DNA from: Planctomycetota bacterium
Lineage (GTDB): Bacteria > Planctomycetota > UBA8742 > UBA2392
Length of the DNA stretch: 64,000 nt
Assembly (NCBI GenBank): GCA_020849795.1
Contig: JADZFR010000048.1
Span: 1-64,000, forward strand
Reading direction: 5' to 3'
This document shows, piece after piece, positions 42,018 through 50,422 of the stretch. Position numbers and translations under genes: made by a program. A model generated the notes under the pieces. The model was not told where the DNA came from. It was given only the letters and a program-made list of their open reading frames with translations, and searched no databases. Positions within the stretch are counted from its first letter, which is position 1; each line of letters starts with the position of its first letter.

Positions 42018-44311
42018 CAGGCCTCCGCCTTCCGAAACTGGACAGCGGTAAGTTTGTACTCTGGCTCTTTCGACACCGGGTCTACGTGGTCCGCCACAAC
42101 CCGGTTCACCAGCAGCCTCGCGTCATAGAAAGCCGCGAACAGCAGGCCCGGACGCATTTCGCGGTCAATCACCGCGCGGCCGATGACTTCGCCAAACTTG
42201 CTTGCCACGGCAATCAAGTCTCCGCTTTCCACGTCGCGCTGCCGGGCGTCTGCTTCACTTACGATGAAGCGCGCCGGGCCGGATGCTCCGCGCAGTTCAT
42301 CGATACGCTGGGTCATGGTGCCGGTGTGCCACTGCTCGAGCACGCGGCCCGTGGTGAGATACAGCGGGCGATCGTCACTGCGCTGCTCGGGCGAGGGCAC
42401 GTACGGGCAGAAACTGACCATCGCACGCTTGTCCTTGCGCCCGTAGAACTGGATGCCGGCACCCGCGGGCACGAACGGGTCGTCACCCTCAACGTAGCGC
42501 CGGACGGTTCCCGGGTGATCCTCGGTCGGGCACGGCCATTGCAAGCCCGGCTCGCGCTGCAGTCGCTCACGTGTCATGCCCTCAAAGTTGTAGTAGCTGT
42601 GAGCGCTGAAGTGACGCCATTCCTCCCAGACGTCGGCGGCGGTGTGCGCCTTGATCAAGTCGCCATAGCCAAGCCGTTTGGCAAGCTCAACCAGGATCCA
42701 AAGGTCGCTGCGGGACTCGCCCGACGGGTCGAGCAGCTTCTCGACCAGCTGATAGCGGCGCTCGCCTTGTCCCAGCACGCCCTCTTTCTCTACCCACAGC
42801 GCGGCAGGCAGCAGCACGCTTGCCGTCTTTGCGGTTTCGCTATCGGCGACGATCTCGCTGACCACGGTGAAGCATTTCGCCATCGCTGCGCTGTAGCGGT
42901 CGCAGTCGGGCATGCTTTGAGCCGGGTTGGTGCACATGATCAGCGCAGCTTTCACGCGCCCGTCTTCCATGGCGCGAAACAGCTCGACCGCGTGGTGGCC
43001 CGGCTTGGGCGAGATCGTGCCGACGGGCACACCCCACAGCTTTTCGACCTCGGCGCGGTGCTCAGCGTTGGCAACCAGGCGCCCGTTGGGCAGCAGATGC
43101 GACAACGAGCCGGTGTCGCGCACGCCACCGCAGGCGTTGGGCTGGCCCGTAACGCTGAACGGCGTGGCGCCGGGCCGGCAGATCTGCCCGGTGATCAGGT
43201 GCAACGTGTTCAACATGATGTTCAGCGCCGTGCCCTGGGTGCGCTGGTTGACGCCCATCGTCCACAGCGACATCGACGCCCGCGCGCGAGCAAAGCGGTG
43301 CGCCACATGGCGAATCACGTCGGCGCCGATGCCAAGCCGCGACTCAACTTTCTCGGGCGTGTACTCACGCAGGAACTCTCGAAAAGCGGCAAGGTCCGCA
43401 CTCTGCCCCGCATGCTGAAAAGCAACGTGCTTTTCAATGAAGACAAGGTCCGCCAGGCCGTCCTGCAGTATCACCTGCGCCATGGCGTTCAGCAGCAGCA
43501 GGTCGGACCCCGGCACGACGGGCAGGTGCAGGTCACTGCGCCTGGCGGTTTCGCTGCGCCGCGGGTCTACGCAGATGATAAAGGCATCGCGGTGAAGCGC
43601 CTTGCGACGCTGGATGCGCTCGAACAGCGGCGGGTGGCACTCGTAGGGATTGGCACCGAAAATGAAAAACAGCTCCGCGTGGTCAATGTCTTCATAGCTG
43701 CCCGGCGGCTCGTCCTTGCCGAACACCGACACATACCCCGCCGCCGCCGATGCCATGCAAAGCCGCGGGTTTCCATCGACGTTGTTTGTGCGCAGGCCCG
43801 CTTTGAACAGCTTGTTGGCGGTGTAGCTCTCCTCGGTGTAAAGCTGCCCGCTGCCGTAGAAAGCCAGCGCATCGGGTCCGTGGGCGTCACGAACTTCCTT
43901 GAACTTTCCGGCGACCAGCTCGAGCGCCTCGTCCCAGGTGGCTTCGACCAGCTTGCCGTTGCTGCGAATCATCGGCTTGGTCAGGCGCCCCTCGATGTGC
44001 GGCAGCGCGCGCAGCATCGAGCCCTTGACGCAGATGACACCCTGGTTGTGGCCGGACTCGTGGCCGCGAACATCCACAATCGCGCCGTCGCGCATGCCCA
44101 CACGAATCGTGCAGCCGTTGCCGCAAAATCTGCACGTGGACTTGTGCCAGTCATCTGCCGTGCCCGCGGGCACCATCATTTCCAGGCTGCCCCAGCCGGC
44201 AAATGCGGCAGCGGTTGCTGCGCCCAGGCCCGCCATCGCCCACAGGAACTCGCGGCGATATGGGTTGTCGGGCGCCGCTTCCGGCTGCTTGGTTGGTTGA
44301 GTTTCGTCCAC
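42017..44311 (-). CDS. napA: Periplasmic nitrate reductase catalytic subunit
   Basis: 764 residues from a GTG at 44311, preceded by GGAGAG. A twin-arginine signal (YRREFLWAMAG) marks export of the folded enzyme. The [4Fe-4S] ligands are CRFCGNGC plus a distal Cys in GVICVKG (Cys 60, 63, 67, 94). The molybdenum ligand Cys is in NPRLCMAS (Cys 185), and a C-terminal dinucleotide-binding domain follows. This matches NapA, which reduces nitrate to nitrite in the periplasm, though it is shorter than typical NapA (about 830). No napB or napD is present, so a reduced Nap system with direct donation from the tetraheme protein is likely. Confidence 0.9.
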   Translation of the reverse strand: MDETQPTKQPEAAPDNPYRREFLWAMAGLGAATAAAFAGWGSLEMMVPAGTADDWHKSTCRFCGNGCTIRVGMRDGAIVDVRGHESGHNQGVICVKGSMLRALPHIEGRLTKPMIRSNGKLVEATWDEALELVAGKFKEVRDAHGPDALAFYGSGQLYTEESYTANKLFKAGLRTNNVDGNPRLCMASAAAGYVSVFGKDEPPGSYEDIDHAELFFIFGANPYECHPPLFERIQRRKALHRDAFIICVDPRRSETARRSDLHLPVVPGSDLLLLNAMAQVILQDGLADLVFIEKHVAFQHAGQSADLAAFREFLREYTPEKVESRLGIGADVIRHVAHRFARARASMSLWTMGVNQRTQGTALNIMLNTLHLITGQICRPGATPFSVTGQPNACGGVRDTGSLSHLLPNGRLVANAEHRAEVEKLWGVPVGTISPKPGHHAVELFRAMEDGRVKAALIMCTNPAQSMPDCDRYSAAMAKCFTVVSEIVADSETAKTASVLLPAALWVEKEGVLGQGERRYQLVEKLLDPSGESRSDLWILVELAKRLGYGDLIKAHTAADVWEEWRHFSAHSYYNFEGMTRERLQREPGLQWPCPTEDHPGTVRRYVEGDDPFVPAGAGIQFYGRKDKRAMVSFCPYVPSPEQRSDDRPLYLTTGRVLEQWHTGTMTQRIDELRGASGPARFIVSEADARQRDVESGDLIAVASKFGEVIGRAVIDREMRPGLLFAAFYDARLLVNRVVADHVDPVSKEPEYKLTAVQFRKAEA

Positions 44312-44317
44312 GGCTCT

Positions 44318-44333
44318 CTCCGCCGCGGCGGAG
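44318..44333. promoter_or_regulatory. 16-bp palindrome over napA ribosome-binding site
   Basis: A perfect palindrome CTCCGCCGCGGCGGAG lies immediately upstream of napA and contains its Shine-Dalgarno sequence on the minus strand. In RNA it could fold and hide the ribosome-binding site. A -10-like TATACT (44332-44337, minus strand) overlaps it, so it could instead be an operator at the transcription start. No matching -35 is obvious. Confidence 0.4.
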
Positions 44334-44434
44334 TATAACGAAGCAATGCGTACCGTGGCACACTCTACGCAGTGACTCAAGTCGGACGAGTCAGGTCCAG
44401 GACGGCCAAGACTGAGCCTGCATGTCAGGGCGCG

Positions 44435-46204
44435 TCAGGCGGTTGCGGCGGTCAAGGCAGCCTGTGGCTCAACAAACCGGCAGCGCGATGGCTGCGGTCC
44501 GCGGCGCGAGGCGTCTGGATGGTCGCGGTTGGTTTCGAAAAACGTTGGGGGCTCTCGGGTCTCGCCGCAGAGCATCCGGCGATGCTCTGCCTTGAGATTG
44601 TAATGCACCCAGGGCCCTCCCAGCAGCGCCATCAAGCGGGCCTTGAAACCGAATGTGCGGTACAGGTCGTGCAGCAGCGCCTTAAGCTTCTTGCGCATGT
44701 GCGCGTTGCCGCGGTAGTAACGCAAGGCACCTGCGGTGGCGGCCGCCCAAGTGGAGGAAAGCTCGTGTGATTCCCAGCGGAAGCGCTCGCGCACGCGGGC
44801 ATCGGCATGATCCCGATACTTCAACCAGCCGTTCAGCGTGGTACGCACAATCCGCATCAGGCTTGGGCCGTTGACTTCGAAATCGCGGCGGAATGCGCGC
44901 AGCAGCATTTCGGTTTCCTGGCCATCGCGGATATGCGGGTGCTTGTAGTTGAAGCGATGCTGGCCGTGAATCTCGGGCAGGCCGACTTCGTGCTCGGGCA
45001 GAATGCGCCCCTCGCTGCCAAGTTGGGCGTGCAACGGCGTGCCGGGCAGCGGCGTGTACAGCATGAACTGGTGGAAGTCGGTCGCGTGGGAGACCGCATA
45101 ATCGATCGCTTCGTCGATGTTTCCCGGTGTGTGGTCTTCCAGGCCGATGATGCTTGAGCCAAGCACGCGAATGCCATGCTGCTGGAACTCCCGCACCATG
45201 GCCAGAGTGTCAGTGCCGCGCAGCTTGTTGTACTGGCTGTTGCGACCTTCCAGCCCCAGCCAGACCCAGGAGATGCCAATGCGGACAAGCTCGTCCATCG
45301 AGTAGCGCCTGAGCACGTTGGCCGAGCTGAACACGTAGAAGGACCACGGCTTGGAGTTGGCTTCCATGAGCTCCAGAAGCCGCAGGGCACGCGACCGGTT
45401 CAGCAGAAAGTTCTCGTCCATCACAAAGAATGATCGCGCCCCCGACTCGGCTTCCAGCTTGCGGATGACTTCATACAGTTCGTCGCCGGTTTCATAGAAG
45501 ACGCGCGATTGTCCTTTGCCCCCGAACATGGCCGAGGTCGAGCAGAAGTTGCAGCCCATCGGGCAGCCGACGGACGGGATCAGCGTAACAGCGGTGTTCC
45601 CGGGTTTGTTCGCCACGTTGATGCCCATGCTGCGCAGGTTGATCGGGGTATCGACGACGGGGTGCCGATACGGCTGTTCGGGGTCTTCGCCCAGGTAGCG
45701 GCGGAACCAGTCGACGCCCTCGCCGCGTACCACATGATCGGCGCCGGTGCGCAACTTCAGGTCGCCCAGGTTGGCGATGTGGCCGCCGATCACGATCTGC
45801 GCCTTGGGCAGGTGCCTGCGCACCAGTTCGCACATCTTTTTCACCTTGCCGATGTTGACGAGGATGCTGCTGATACCGACGACGTCGTAGTGGTTGCGCG
45901 AAATCTCTGACTCGAAGCGCTCCAGCGTCGGGAAGTCCAGCAGTTCGCATGGCGCCTTGATGTTGCACTGGATCATCATGATGCCCCAGCTGCGGTGGAA
46001 AATGCGCAGCGAAAACGCGCCCTGTGTGCGCGTCACCTGGTTGTGGTAGAGCTCCATGGGGTTGATCAGGCGACTGCCGTACTCGTCATCCTGCGCATAG
46101 GGCCCAAACACGCTGGTCAGCAGCACGCGGGCCGCGCTGCCCTTGGGATGCATGGGGTGTGTGACGGCGTGGGTCTGCGGTGGCTCGATCGTCTGTGTGT
46201 GCAT
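44435..46204 (-). CDS. B12-binding radical SAM enzyme (paralogue 2)
   Basis: 589 residues; the ATG at 46204 follows GGGGG. It shares domain order and many blocks with the protein at 38194-39930: an N-terminal RVLLTSV, a cobalamin-binding-like domain (DVVGISSILVNIG, IVIGGHIANL), the cluster motif CPMGCNFC (Cys 214, 218, 221) and TPLPGTP near the barrel end. It is upstream of napA on the same strand and divergent from nnrS, with a palindromic operator-like site near its start. Substrate unknown; the position suggests a role under nitrate-respiring or NO conditions. Confidence 0.88.
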   Translation of the reverse strand: MHTQTIEPPQTHAVTHPMHPKGSAARVLLTSVFGPYAQDDEYGSRLINPMELYHNQVTRTQGAFSLRIFHRSWGIMMIQCNIKAPCELLDFPTLERFESEISRNHYDVVGISSILVNIGKVKKMCELVRRHLPKAQIVIGGHIANLGDLKLRTGADHVVRGEGVDWFRRYLGEDPEQPYRHPVVDTPINLRSMGINVANKPGNTAVTLIPSVGCPMGCNFCSTSAMFGGKGQSRVFYETGDELYEVIRKLEAESGARSFFVMDENFLLNRSRALRLLELMEANSKPWSFYVFSSANVLRRYSMDELVRIGISWVWLGLEGRNSQYNKLRGTDTLAMVREFQQHGIRVLGSSIIGLEDHTPGNIDEAIDYAVSHATDFHQFMLYTPLPGTPLHAQLGSEGRILPEHEVGLPEIHGQHRFNYKHPHIRDGQETEMLLRAFRRDFEVNGPSLMRIVRTTLNGWLKYRDHADARVRERFRWESHELSSTWAAATAGALRYYRGNAHMRKKLKALLHDLYRTFGFKARLMALLGGPWVHYNLKAEHRRMLCGETREPPTFFETNRDHPDASRRGPQPSRCRFVEPQAALTAATA

Positions 46205-46241
46205 CGGCCCCCACTACCATTTGCCGTCGCGCTATACAACC

Positions 46242-46253
46242 GATATTTATATC
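46242..46253. promoter_or_regulatory. Perfect GATA-N4-TATC element upstream of radical SAM paralogue 2
   Basis: GATATTTATATC is a perfect inverted repeat (GATA, four bases, TATC), 37 bases upstream of the radical SAM start in an AT-rich stretch that holds a TATAAA-like -10 on the minus strand. It matches the element found upstream of nnrS and the lyase gene. Confidence 0.6.
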
Positions 46254-46336
46254 CTTTTATATGCTTTATTGCGCTCCCAGCCGCACGCCGGCCCATGATC
46301 ACCCGCAAATTCATTGAGACGCGTTCTCACTTGTTC

Positions 46337-46364
46337 TTGACGCCCCTTATTCGGATAGTAATAT
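46337..46364 (+). promoter_or_regulatory. Candidate nnrS promoter
   Basis: TTGACG (46337-46342) and TAATAT (46359-46364) have a 16-base spacer. Transcription would begin near 46371, leaving about 29 bases before the ATG at 46400, including the ribosome-binding site GGGAGAGAG. The long inverted repeat at 46348-46371 covers the -10 and start, the classic position of a repressor operator. Confidence 0.55.
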
Positions 46365-46371
46365 CCGAATA
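46348..46371. promoter_or_regulatory. 24-bp perfect inverted repeat, operator candidate for nnrS
   Basis: Arms TATTCGGATA (46348-46357) and TATCCGAATA (46362-46371) match perfectly around GTAA. The core is GATA-N4-TATC (46354-46365). It overlaps the -10 of the candidate nnrS promoter, 29 bases before the start codon. Rrf2-family repressors such as NsrR control NO-defence genes from sites like this, and two Rrf2 genes are present 12-14 kb away. Confidence 0.7.
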
Positions 46372-46399
46372 TAGAGTTCGATCTACATGGGAGAGAGCC

Positions 46400-48454
46400 A
46401 TGGCTACCACCTTCACACCGCAACAGCAGTTGCCCGACATCCTCAAGAGCCATCCACAAGTGCGCGTCGTACTGGACCGCTACGGACTCAAAGGCTGCGG
46501 CGGCAAGCACGGCCCCGCCGAAAGCGTCGAGTTCTTCGCGCGCTCGCATGGCGTCGAGCAAGGCCGCCTGCTTGCGGAACTTGAGGAAGCGGCCCGGGGC
46601 CCGGCACCAGCCGCCGCGCCCGCCCGCGCGAACTTTGCCGATGCTGCGTACCGGCCCTTTTTCATTGCCGGCATGGCGGTGTTCGTGCTGATCGGCGTCG
46701 TCACCGGGACCACGATGCTGGCTTGGATGAGCGGCGACCAGTCGTTCTTCGCCCCCGGCATCCACCGCATGAACGCCCATGCCAACGCCATGGTCTACGG
46801 GTTTGCGGGCATGTTCGTCATGGGCTTCGGGTACCAGGCGCTGCCGCGCTTTCGCCACACGCAACTCTGGCGGCCAAGGCTGGCGCTGACCAGTTTCGTC
46901 CTGCTGCTTGGCGGCGTCGTGCTGCGCTTCAGCGGCGAATTCTTCGGCCAGCAGGGCATCTACCAGCCGGCACTCGTGCCGGCCGGCTTCGCGGCTGGCA
47001 TCGCGGGCAACGTACTTGAACTCGCGGCGTTCAGCCTGTTTGCGCTGATCATGTGGAAGACCCTTCGCGTGGACGGCCGGCTGCGCGTGTACGAGCGCTA
47101 TGTGATCGCGTCGGCGGCGTGGTTCATCGTCAGCGTGGCCTTCTGCCTGGTGCTGTTCATCCTGACTCACCGCGCCTCCGACTTCGGGGTGCTGGTGGCC
47201 ACAGTCGCAATGCTGCAGGAGTCGTTGCGCACCGTTCAGATGTTCGGCGCAATCGGGCTGGTCGTGCTGGGCGTGATGCTGCGCTTCCTGCCCACGGTAT
47301 TCGCGTTCCGTGACCCCGGCGAGAAACTGTTCGCCCGCATGTTCTGGGTGATCAACGGCGGCATCCTGCTGGCCGCGCTGGCCTTTCCGTTCAGCATGGC
47401 CGCCAAGCGCGATGTGACAGCAGGCGACATGCTGACGATTTCGCGCTCGGCCTATGCGCTGGGCATGTTGCTGGTGGTCGGCGGATATCTGACGCTGGTC
47501 GCGTCGTTTGCATCGTGGCGCAAAGCGCGCGTGCAGGACCGCAGCGTGAAGTTCATCCGGGCGGCGCATGCGTGGCTGGTGATCAGCCTGCTCATGATCG
47601 TGTTTGAGCCCATCTACATCGGCGTCGTGCAGGGCACATTCGGCCACGGCTACCACGCCGGCATGCGCCACGCCTATACCATCGGATTCATGACCATGAT
47701 GGTGGTGGCAGTCTCGATCAAGGTTGTCCCCAACCTGAATGGCGTGAACCCGGCACGGCTGGGCCGGTTGTGGCCGGTGTTCGCGCTGCTGAATCTTTCG
47801 CTGGTGTGGCGCGTCATTGGAGAAATCGCCGGCGACTTTGACCCGGCCCTGTTGGCCGGCATCCACTGGTCCGGAGTGGCCGCAGGTATTGCGCTGCTGC
47901 TTTGGGCGACTCACCTGCTGCGCGTGATGTTCCTGCCGCCAACGGAGGCGCCGCAACGGGTCGACGAAATCACTTCACAGACCCGCGTGGCGGCTGTTCT
48001 CGACACCTGGCCGCAGACACTGCCAGTGTTCCTGCGCCACGGCTTCACTTTGCTGCTGAACCCGGTGGCGCGCCGCACGATTGCTCGCAGCGTGTCGTTG
48101 GCCCACGTCTGCAGCATGAACGACAAAGACGTAGATTCCCTGGTCGCAGAACTGCGCGCGGCAGCCGGGCTGGGCCACGAATGCTCATGCTCGGCGGGTG
48201 TGACCGCGGATCAGCACGTTTGCGGCAGCCCTCAGGCCATCAACGCTGATGCGAGTGTGGCGGAGACCGCCCGCGAGCACCCAGCCACCGTAGCAGTCTT
48301 CACGCGCCTGGGGCTGGACACGTGCTGCGGTGGGGCCGAGAGCATTCGTAACGCAGCCGCTCACAACAGCAAGCCGCTGGAAGACGTCTTGCACCAACTT
48401 GAACTCGCAATCCGGGAGGAACACCATGACAAAGCTGGAGCAACTTGCGCATGA
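46400..48454 (+). CDS. nnrS: NnrS-family heme-copper membrane protein fused to ScdA_N/DUF1858-type domains
   Basis: 684 residues; the ATG at 46400 follows GGGAGAGAG. A small N-terminal domain (residues 1-65, with GLKGCGGKHGP) resembles DUF1858/DUF542 units. The centre (about 75-515) is a polytopic NnrS domain with many His-bearing helices (GIHRMNAHANAMVYGF, HAYTIGFMTMM). The C-terminus has a DUF1858-like unit (TWPQTLPVFLRHGF) and then a ScdA_N-like unit with LDTCCGG, the signature of the RIC iron-sulfur repair family. NnrS proteins relieve nitrosative stress during denitrification. The multiple fusion is uncommon. The FmdE-like gene starts inside its 3' end. Confidence 0.88.
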   Translation: MATTFTPQQQLPDILKSHPQVRVVLDRYGLKGCGGKHGPAESVEFFARSHGVEQGRLLAELEEAARGPAPAAAPARANFADAAYRPFFIAGMAVFVLIGVVTGTTMLAWMSGDQSFFAPGIHRMNAHANAMVYGFAGMFVMGFGYQALPRFRHTQLWRPRLALTSFVLLLGGVVLRFSGEFFGQQGIYQPALVPAGFAAGIAGNVLELAAFSLFALIMWKTLRVDGRLRVYERYVIASAAWFIVSVAFCLVLFILTHRASDFGVLVATVAMLQESLRTVQMFGAIGLVVLGVMLRFLPTVFAFRDPGEKLFARMFWVINGGILLAALAFPFSMAAKRDVTAGDMLTISRSAYALGMLLVVGGYLTLVASFASWRKARVQDRSVKFIRAAHAWLVISLLMIVFEPIYIGVVQGTFGHGYHAGMRHAYTIGFMTMMVVAVSIKVVPNLNGVNPARLGRLWPVFALLNLSLVWRVIGEIAGDFDPALLAGIHWSGVAAGIALLLWATHLLRVMFLPPTEAPQRVDEITSQTRVAAVLDTWPQTLPVFLRHGFTLLLNPVARRTIARSVSLAHVCSMNDKDVDSLVAELRAAAGLGHECSCSAGVTADQHVCGSPQAINADASVAETAREHPATVAVFTRLGLDTCCGGAESIRNAAAHNSKPLEDVLHQLELAIREEHHDKAGATCA

Positions 48455-49031
48455 AACGCCGCCGATTCTGATGCGCGACCCGCTGGCCGAGTTCCTGGGC
48501 CTGCGGGGCAAGGAAATCCCGATCAGCTACTCGCTGGAAGATGCCGGGCGTTACGCGGGCCACCTGTGCCCCACAGTGGCCACGGCGTTTGAAATGACCC
48601 GGGAGGCTTTGCATCAACTGTATGGCGCAGAGCTTCCCGTGCGCGGCAACATCCGCGTGACGATGGCGTCGGCCCCGGACCAGTTCGCGAACGGGCCGAT
48701 GGCGCGGGTGATTGGCTTCATCACTGGCGCGGCACGCGACGACGGTTTCCGCGGGCTGGCTGGCCGCTGGTCGCGCCAGAACCTGCTGCTGTTTGCGCCC
48801 GAGCAGCGCCCCTTCGGAAGCGTGCTGTTCGAACGCCTGGACAACGGGGCATCCGTGCGACTGGTTGCGCTGGCCGAAAGGGCCGGCACGGCGGGCGAAG
48901 ACGTCGGGCCGCTGTTGCGCTCGGCACTCGAAAACACGCAGGAACCGCTGCCACGCTTCCAGCAGGCGTGGATGGATCGCGTGGTATCGGTCCTGACCGC
49001 GGGGCCCGGCATGTTCCAGCGAGTGGATTAG
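48426..49031 (+). CDS. FmdE-like domain protein
   Basis: 201 residues; the ATG at 48426 follows GGGAGG and lies 29 bases inside the 3' end of nnrS in another frame, so translation is probably coupled. The segment AGHLCPTVATAFEMTREAL resembles the GHLCPG-type metal or cofactor site of FmdE domains (molybdenum formylmethanofuran dehydrogenase subunit E family). The assignment is tentative. Its role here is probably redox or metal-centre handling alongside NnrS, not methanofuran chemistry. Confidence 0.6.
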   Translation: MTKLEQLAHETPPILMRDPLAEFLGLRGKEIPISYSLEDAGRYAGHLCPTVATAFEMTREALHQLYGAELPVRGNIRVTMASAPDQFANGPMARVIGFITGAARDDGFRGLAGRWSRQNLLLFAPEQRPFGSVLFERLDNGASVRLVALAERAGTAGEDVGPLLRSALENTQEPLPRFQQAWMDRVVSVLTAGPGMFQRVD

Positions 49032-49040
49032 CGCACGGCC

Positions 49041-49715
49041 TCATCCAAGCAACAGGCGCTGGACCAGTTGCTCTCGCGTGGCGTCGTCAAGCATGCGGTC
49101 TGTGCCGGGGTAGAGGATCTGCTCTTCCTTCATGTTGTGCTCCACGAGCACTCCCAGCAGGTTTGCGTGCCAGCGCTGCAGTGCCTCGGAGTCTTTGGCA
49201 GCGGCGGCCTTCACGATTTCATCGACGGCATGCTGGATGTCTTCATGCTCGTGGCGCATCACCGCCGTCGGGCCCACGTCGCGCATGCCTGTGCGTTCTT
49301 CACACTCGGCAAACAGGATGTCGTTCTCGACCGCGATGTGCCTGAACAGACCGTGCCGGAAACTCGTGGCGCAGCGCTGCGCGTTTTGCCAGTCGCCGGC
49401 ATCGGCGGCCCGCATGCACTCCACCAGGATCGCATCCAGCCGGTCATGATCCCAGGACAGATACTCCGCCACGCGCGGTGCCGACGCATCCAGGCGCGCG
49501 ATGAAACGCACCAGCCCACTCCCGGCGGTGGCATCCACCGGCGAGAACCAGAAGCGGTGCGGTGCTGCCAAGAGAACAGCCTGCAACAGGGTTGCCCCGT
49601 TCTGGGGCATGACCACATCCAGCTCTGTGCCGGGTCGCAGCTGCTTCAGCCGGTCAATCAGGCTCGCGGCCCGCTGTTGCGGGGCGACTTCACGTGCGTC
49701 ATAGGTTTGAATCAT
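49041..49715 (-). CDS. DUF2249-hemerythrin protein, copy 1
   Basis: 224 residues. The N-terminal part (about 10-75; RPGTELDVVMPQN) looks like DUF2249. The C-terminal part is a hemerythrin-type four-helix bundle with diiron ligands visible as WDHDRLD, FRHIAVENDILF, HEHEDI and EHNMKEEQILYP. Such proteins bind O2 or NO, or repair iron centres. It is 20 bases downstream of a close paralogue and at the end of the benzoyl-CoA gene string. It is convergent with the FmdE-like gene. Confidence 0.9.
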   Translation of the reverse strand: MIQTYDAREVAPQQRAASLIDRLKQLRPGTELDVVMPQNGATLLQAVLLAAPHRFWFSPVDATAGSGLVRFIARLDASAPRVAEYLSWDHDRLDAILVECMRAADAGDWQNAQRCATSFRHGLFRHIAVENDILFAECEERTGMRDVGPTAVMRHEHEDIQHAVDEIVKAAAAKDSEALQRWHANLLGVLVEHNMKEEQILYPGTDRMLDDATREQLVQRLLLG

Positions 49716-49735
49716 TGGATTCTCGTTGGGTTCGG

Positions 49736-50413
49736 TCAGGCAAGCAGCAGGCGCTGGACGAGTGCATCCAGTTCCGGCTGGGGAAAGGTCTCGTCGATGG
49801 ACGGAAACAGAATCTCTTCTTCTTTCGCATGATGCTCGATTGCCACACGCCGCAACAACTCGTCGGCGGCGCGTACCCCCGCGTCGTCGCGGGCGTCCAC
49901 CGCCCGCACCAGGCTGTCGATTCCGGCCCGCACCTGAATGTGCTCGGCGCGCATGTGCGCCGTGGGACCGTCCCCGAAGCCCCCGCAGGCGTTCTCATAT
50001 GCCGGGAAAAGCACTTCATCCTCAACGTCCGCATGGCGCCGAAGCGCAGTGGCGTATCGCGAAGCACAACGCTGCGCGTCTTCCCAGCGGCCCGCGTTGG
50101 CGGCTGCCGAGGTTTCGTCCAGCAGGTCTTCCATGCGACGGTGGTCCCAGACCAGGTAGCCCGTCACGCTGCGAGGCAGCGACGGGTCGCGCGCCGTGAA
50201 CTGCCAGCGCCATGCCGCGGGCCCGCATTCCAGCGGCCCGAACTCAAAGCGGCCCGGAAACTCGCGCAGCAGAATCTGCAGCAGCTTGGCGGGATGGTGC
50301 GGCGCAACCAGCACCAGCGACTCCCCCGGCGCCAAGCCGGCAAGCGCGTCCATAATCGCGGGTAGGCGCGTCTCATGGGGAATCGTTCGACCATCCAGTT
50401 CAGAAATCGCCAT
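49736..50413 (-). CDS. DUF2249-hemerythrin protein, copy 2
   Basis: 225 residues with the same layout as its neighbour: a DUF2249-like N-terminus (APGESLVLVAPHHP) and a hemerythrin bundle with WDHRRMED, LRRHADVEDEVLFP, HMRAEHIQ and EHHAKEEEILFP. The two copies arose by tandem duplication and have clearly diverged. It starts 9 bases after the SDR gene, so it probably shares the bcr transcript. Protection of the oxygen- and NO-sensitive benzoyl-CoA reductase clusters is a reasonable inference. Confidence 0.9.
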   Translation of the reverse strand: MAISELDGRTIPHETRLPAIMDALAGLAPGESLVLVAPHHPAKLLQILLREFPGRFEFGPLECGPAAWRWQFTARDPSLPRSVTGYLVWDHRRMEDLLDETSAAANAGRWEDAQRCASRYATALRRHADVEDEVLFPAYENACGGFGDGPTAHMRAEHIQVRAGIDSLVRAVDARDDAGVRAADELLRRVAIEHHAKEEEILFPSIDETFPQPELDALVQRLLLA

Positions 50414-50422
50414 GGCTGCACC

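Noticed and set aside
42086..44338. A 750-codon open frame on the plus strand opposite napA
   Set aside because: It runs antisense through all the Fe-S, molybdenum and Tat motifs of napA, has no recognisable domain, and is a by-product of high GC codon bias.
46247..47956. A 569-codon open frame on the minus strand opposite nnrS
   Set aside because: Very rich in His, Gln and Arg with no domain; nnrS on the other strand is clearly real.
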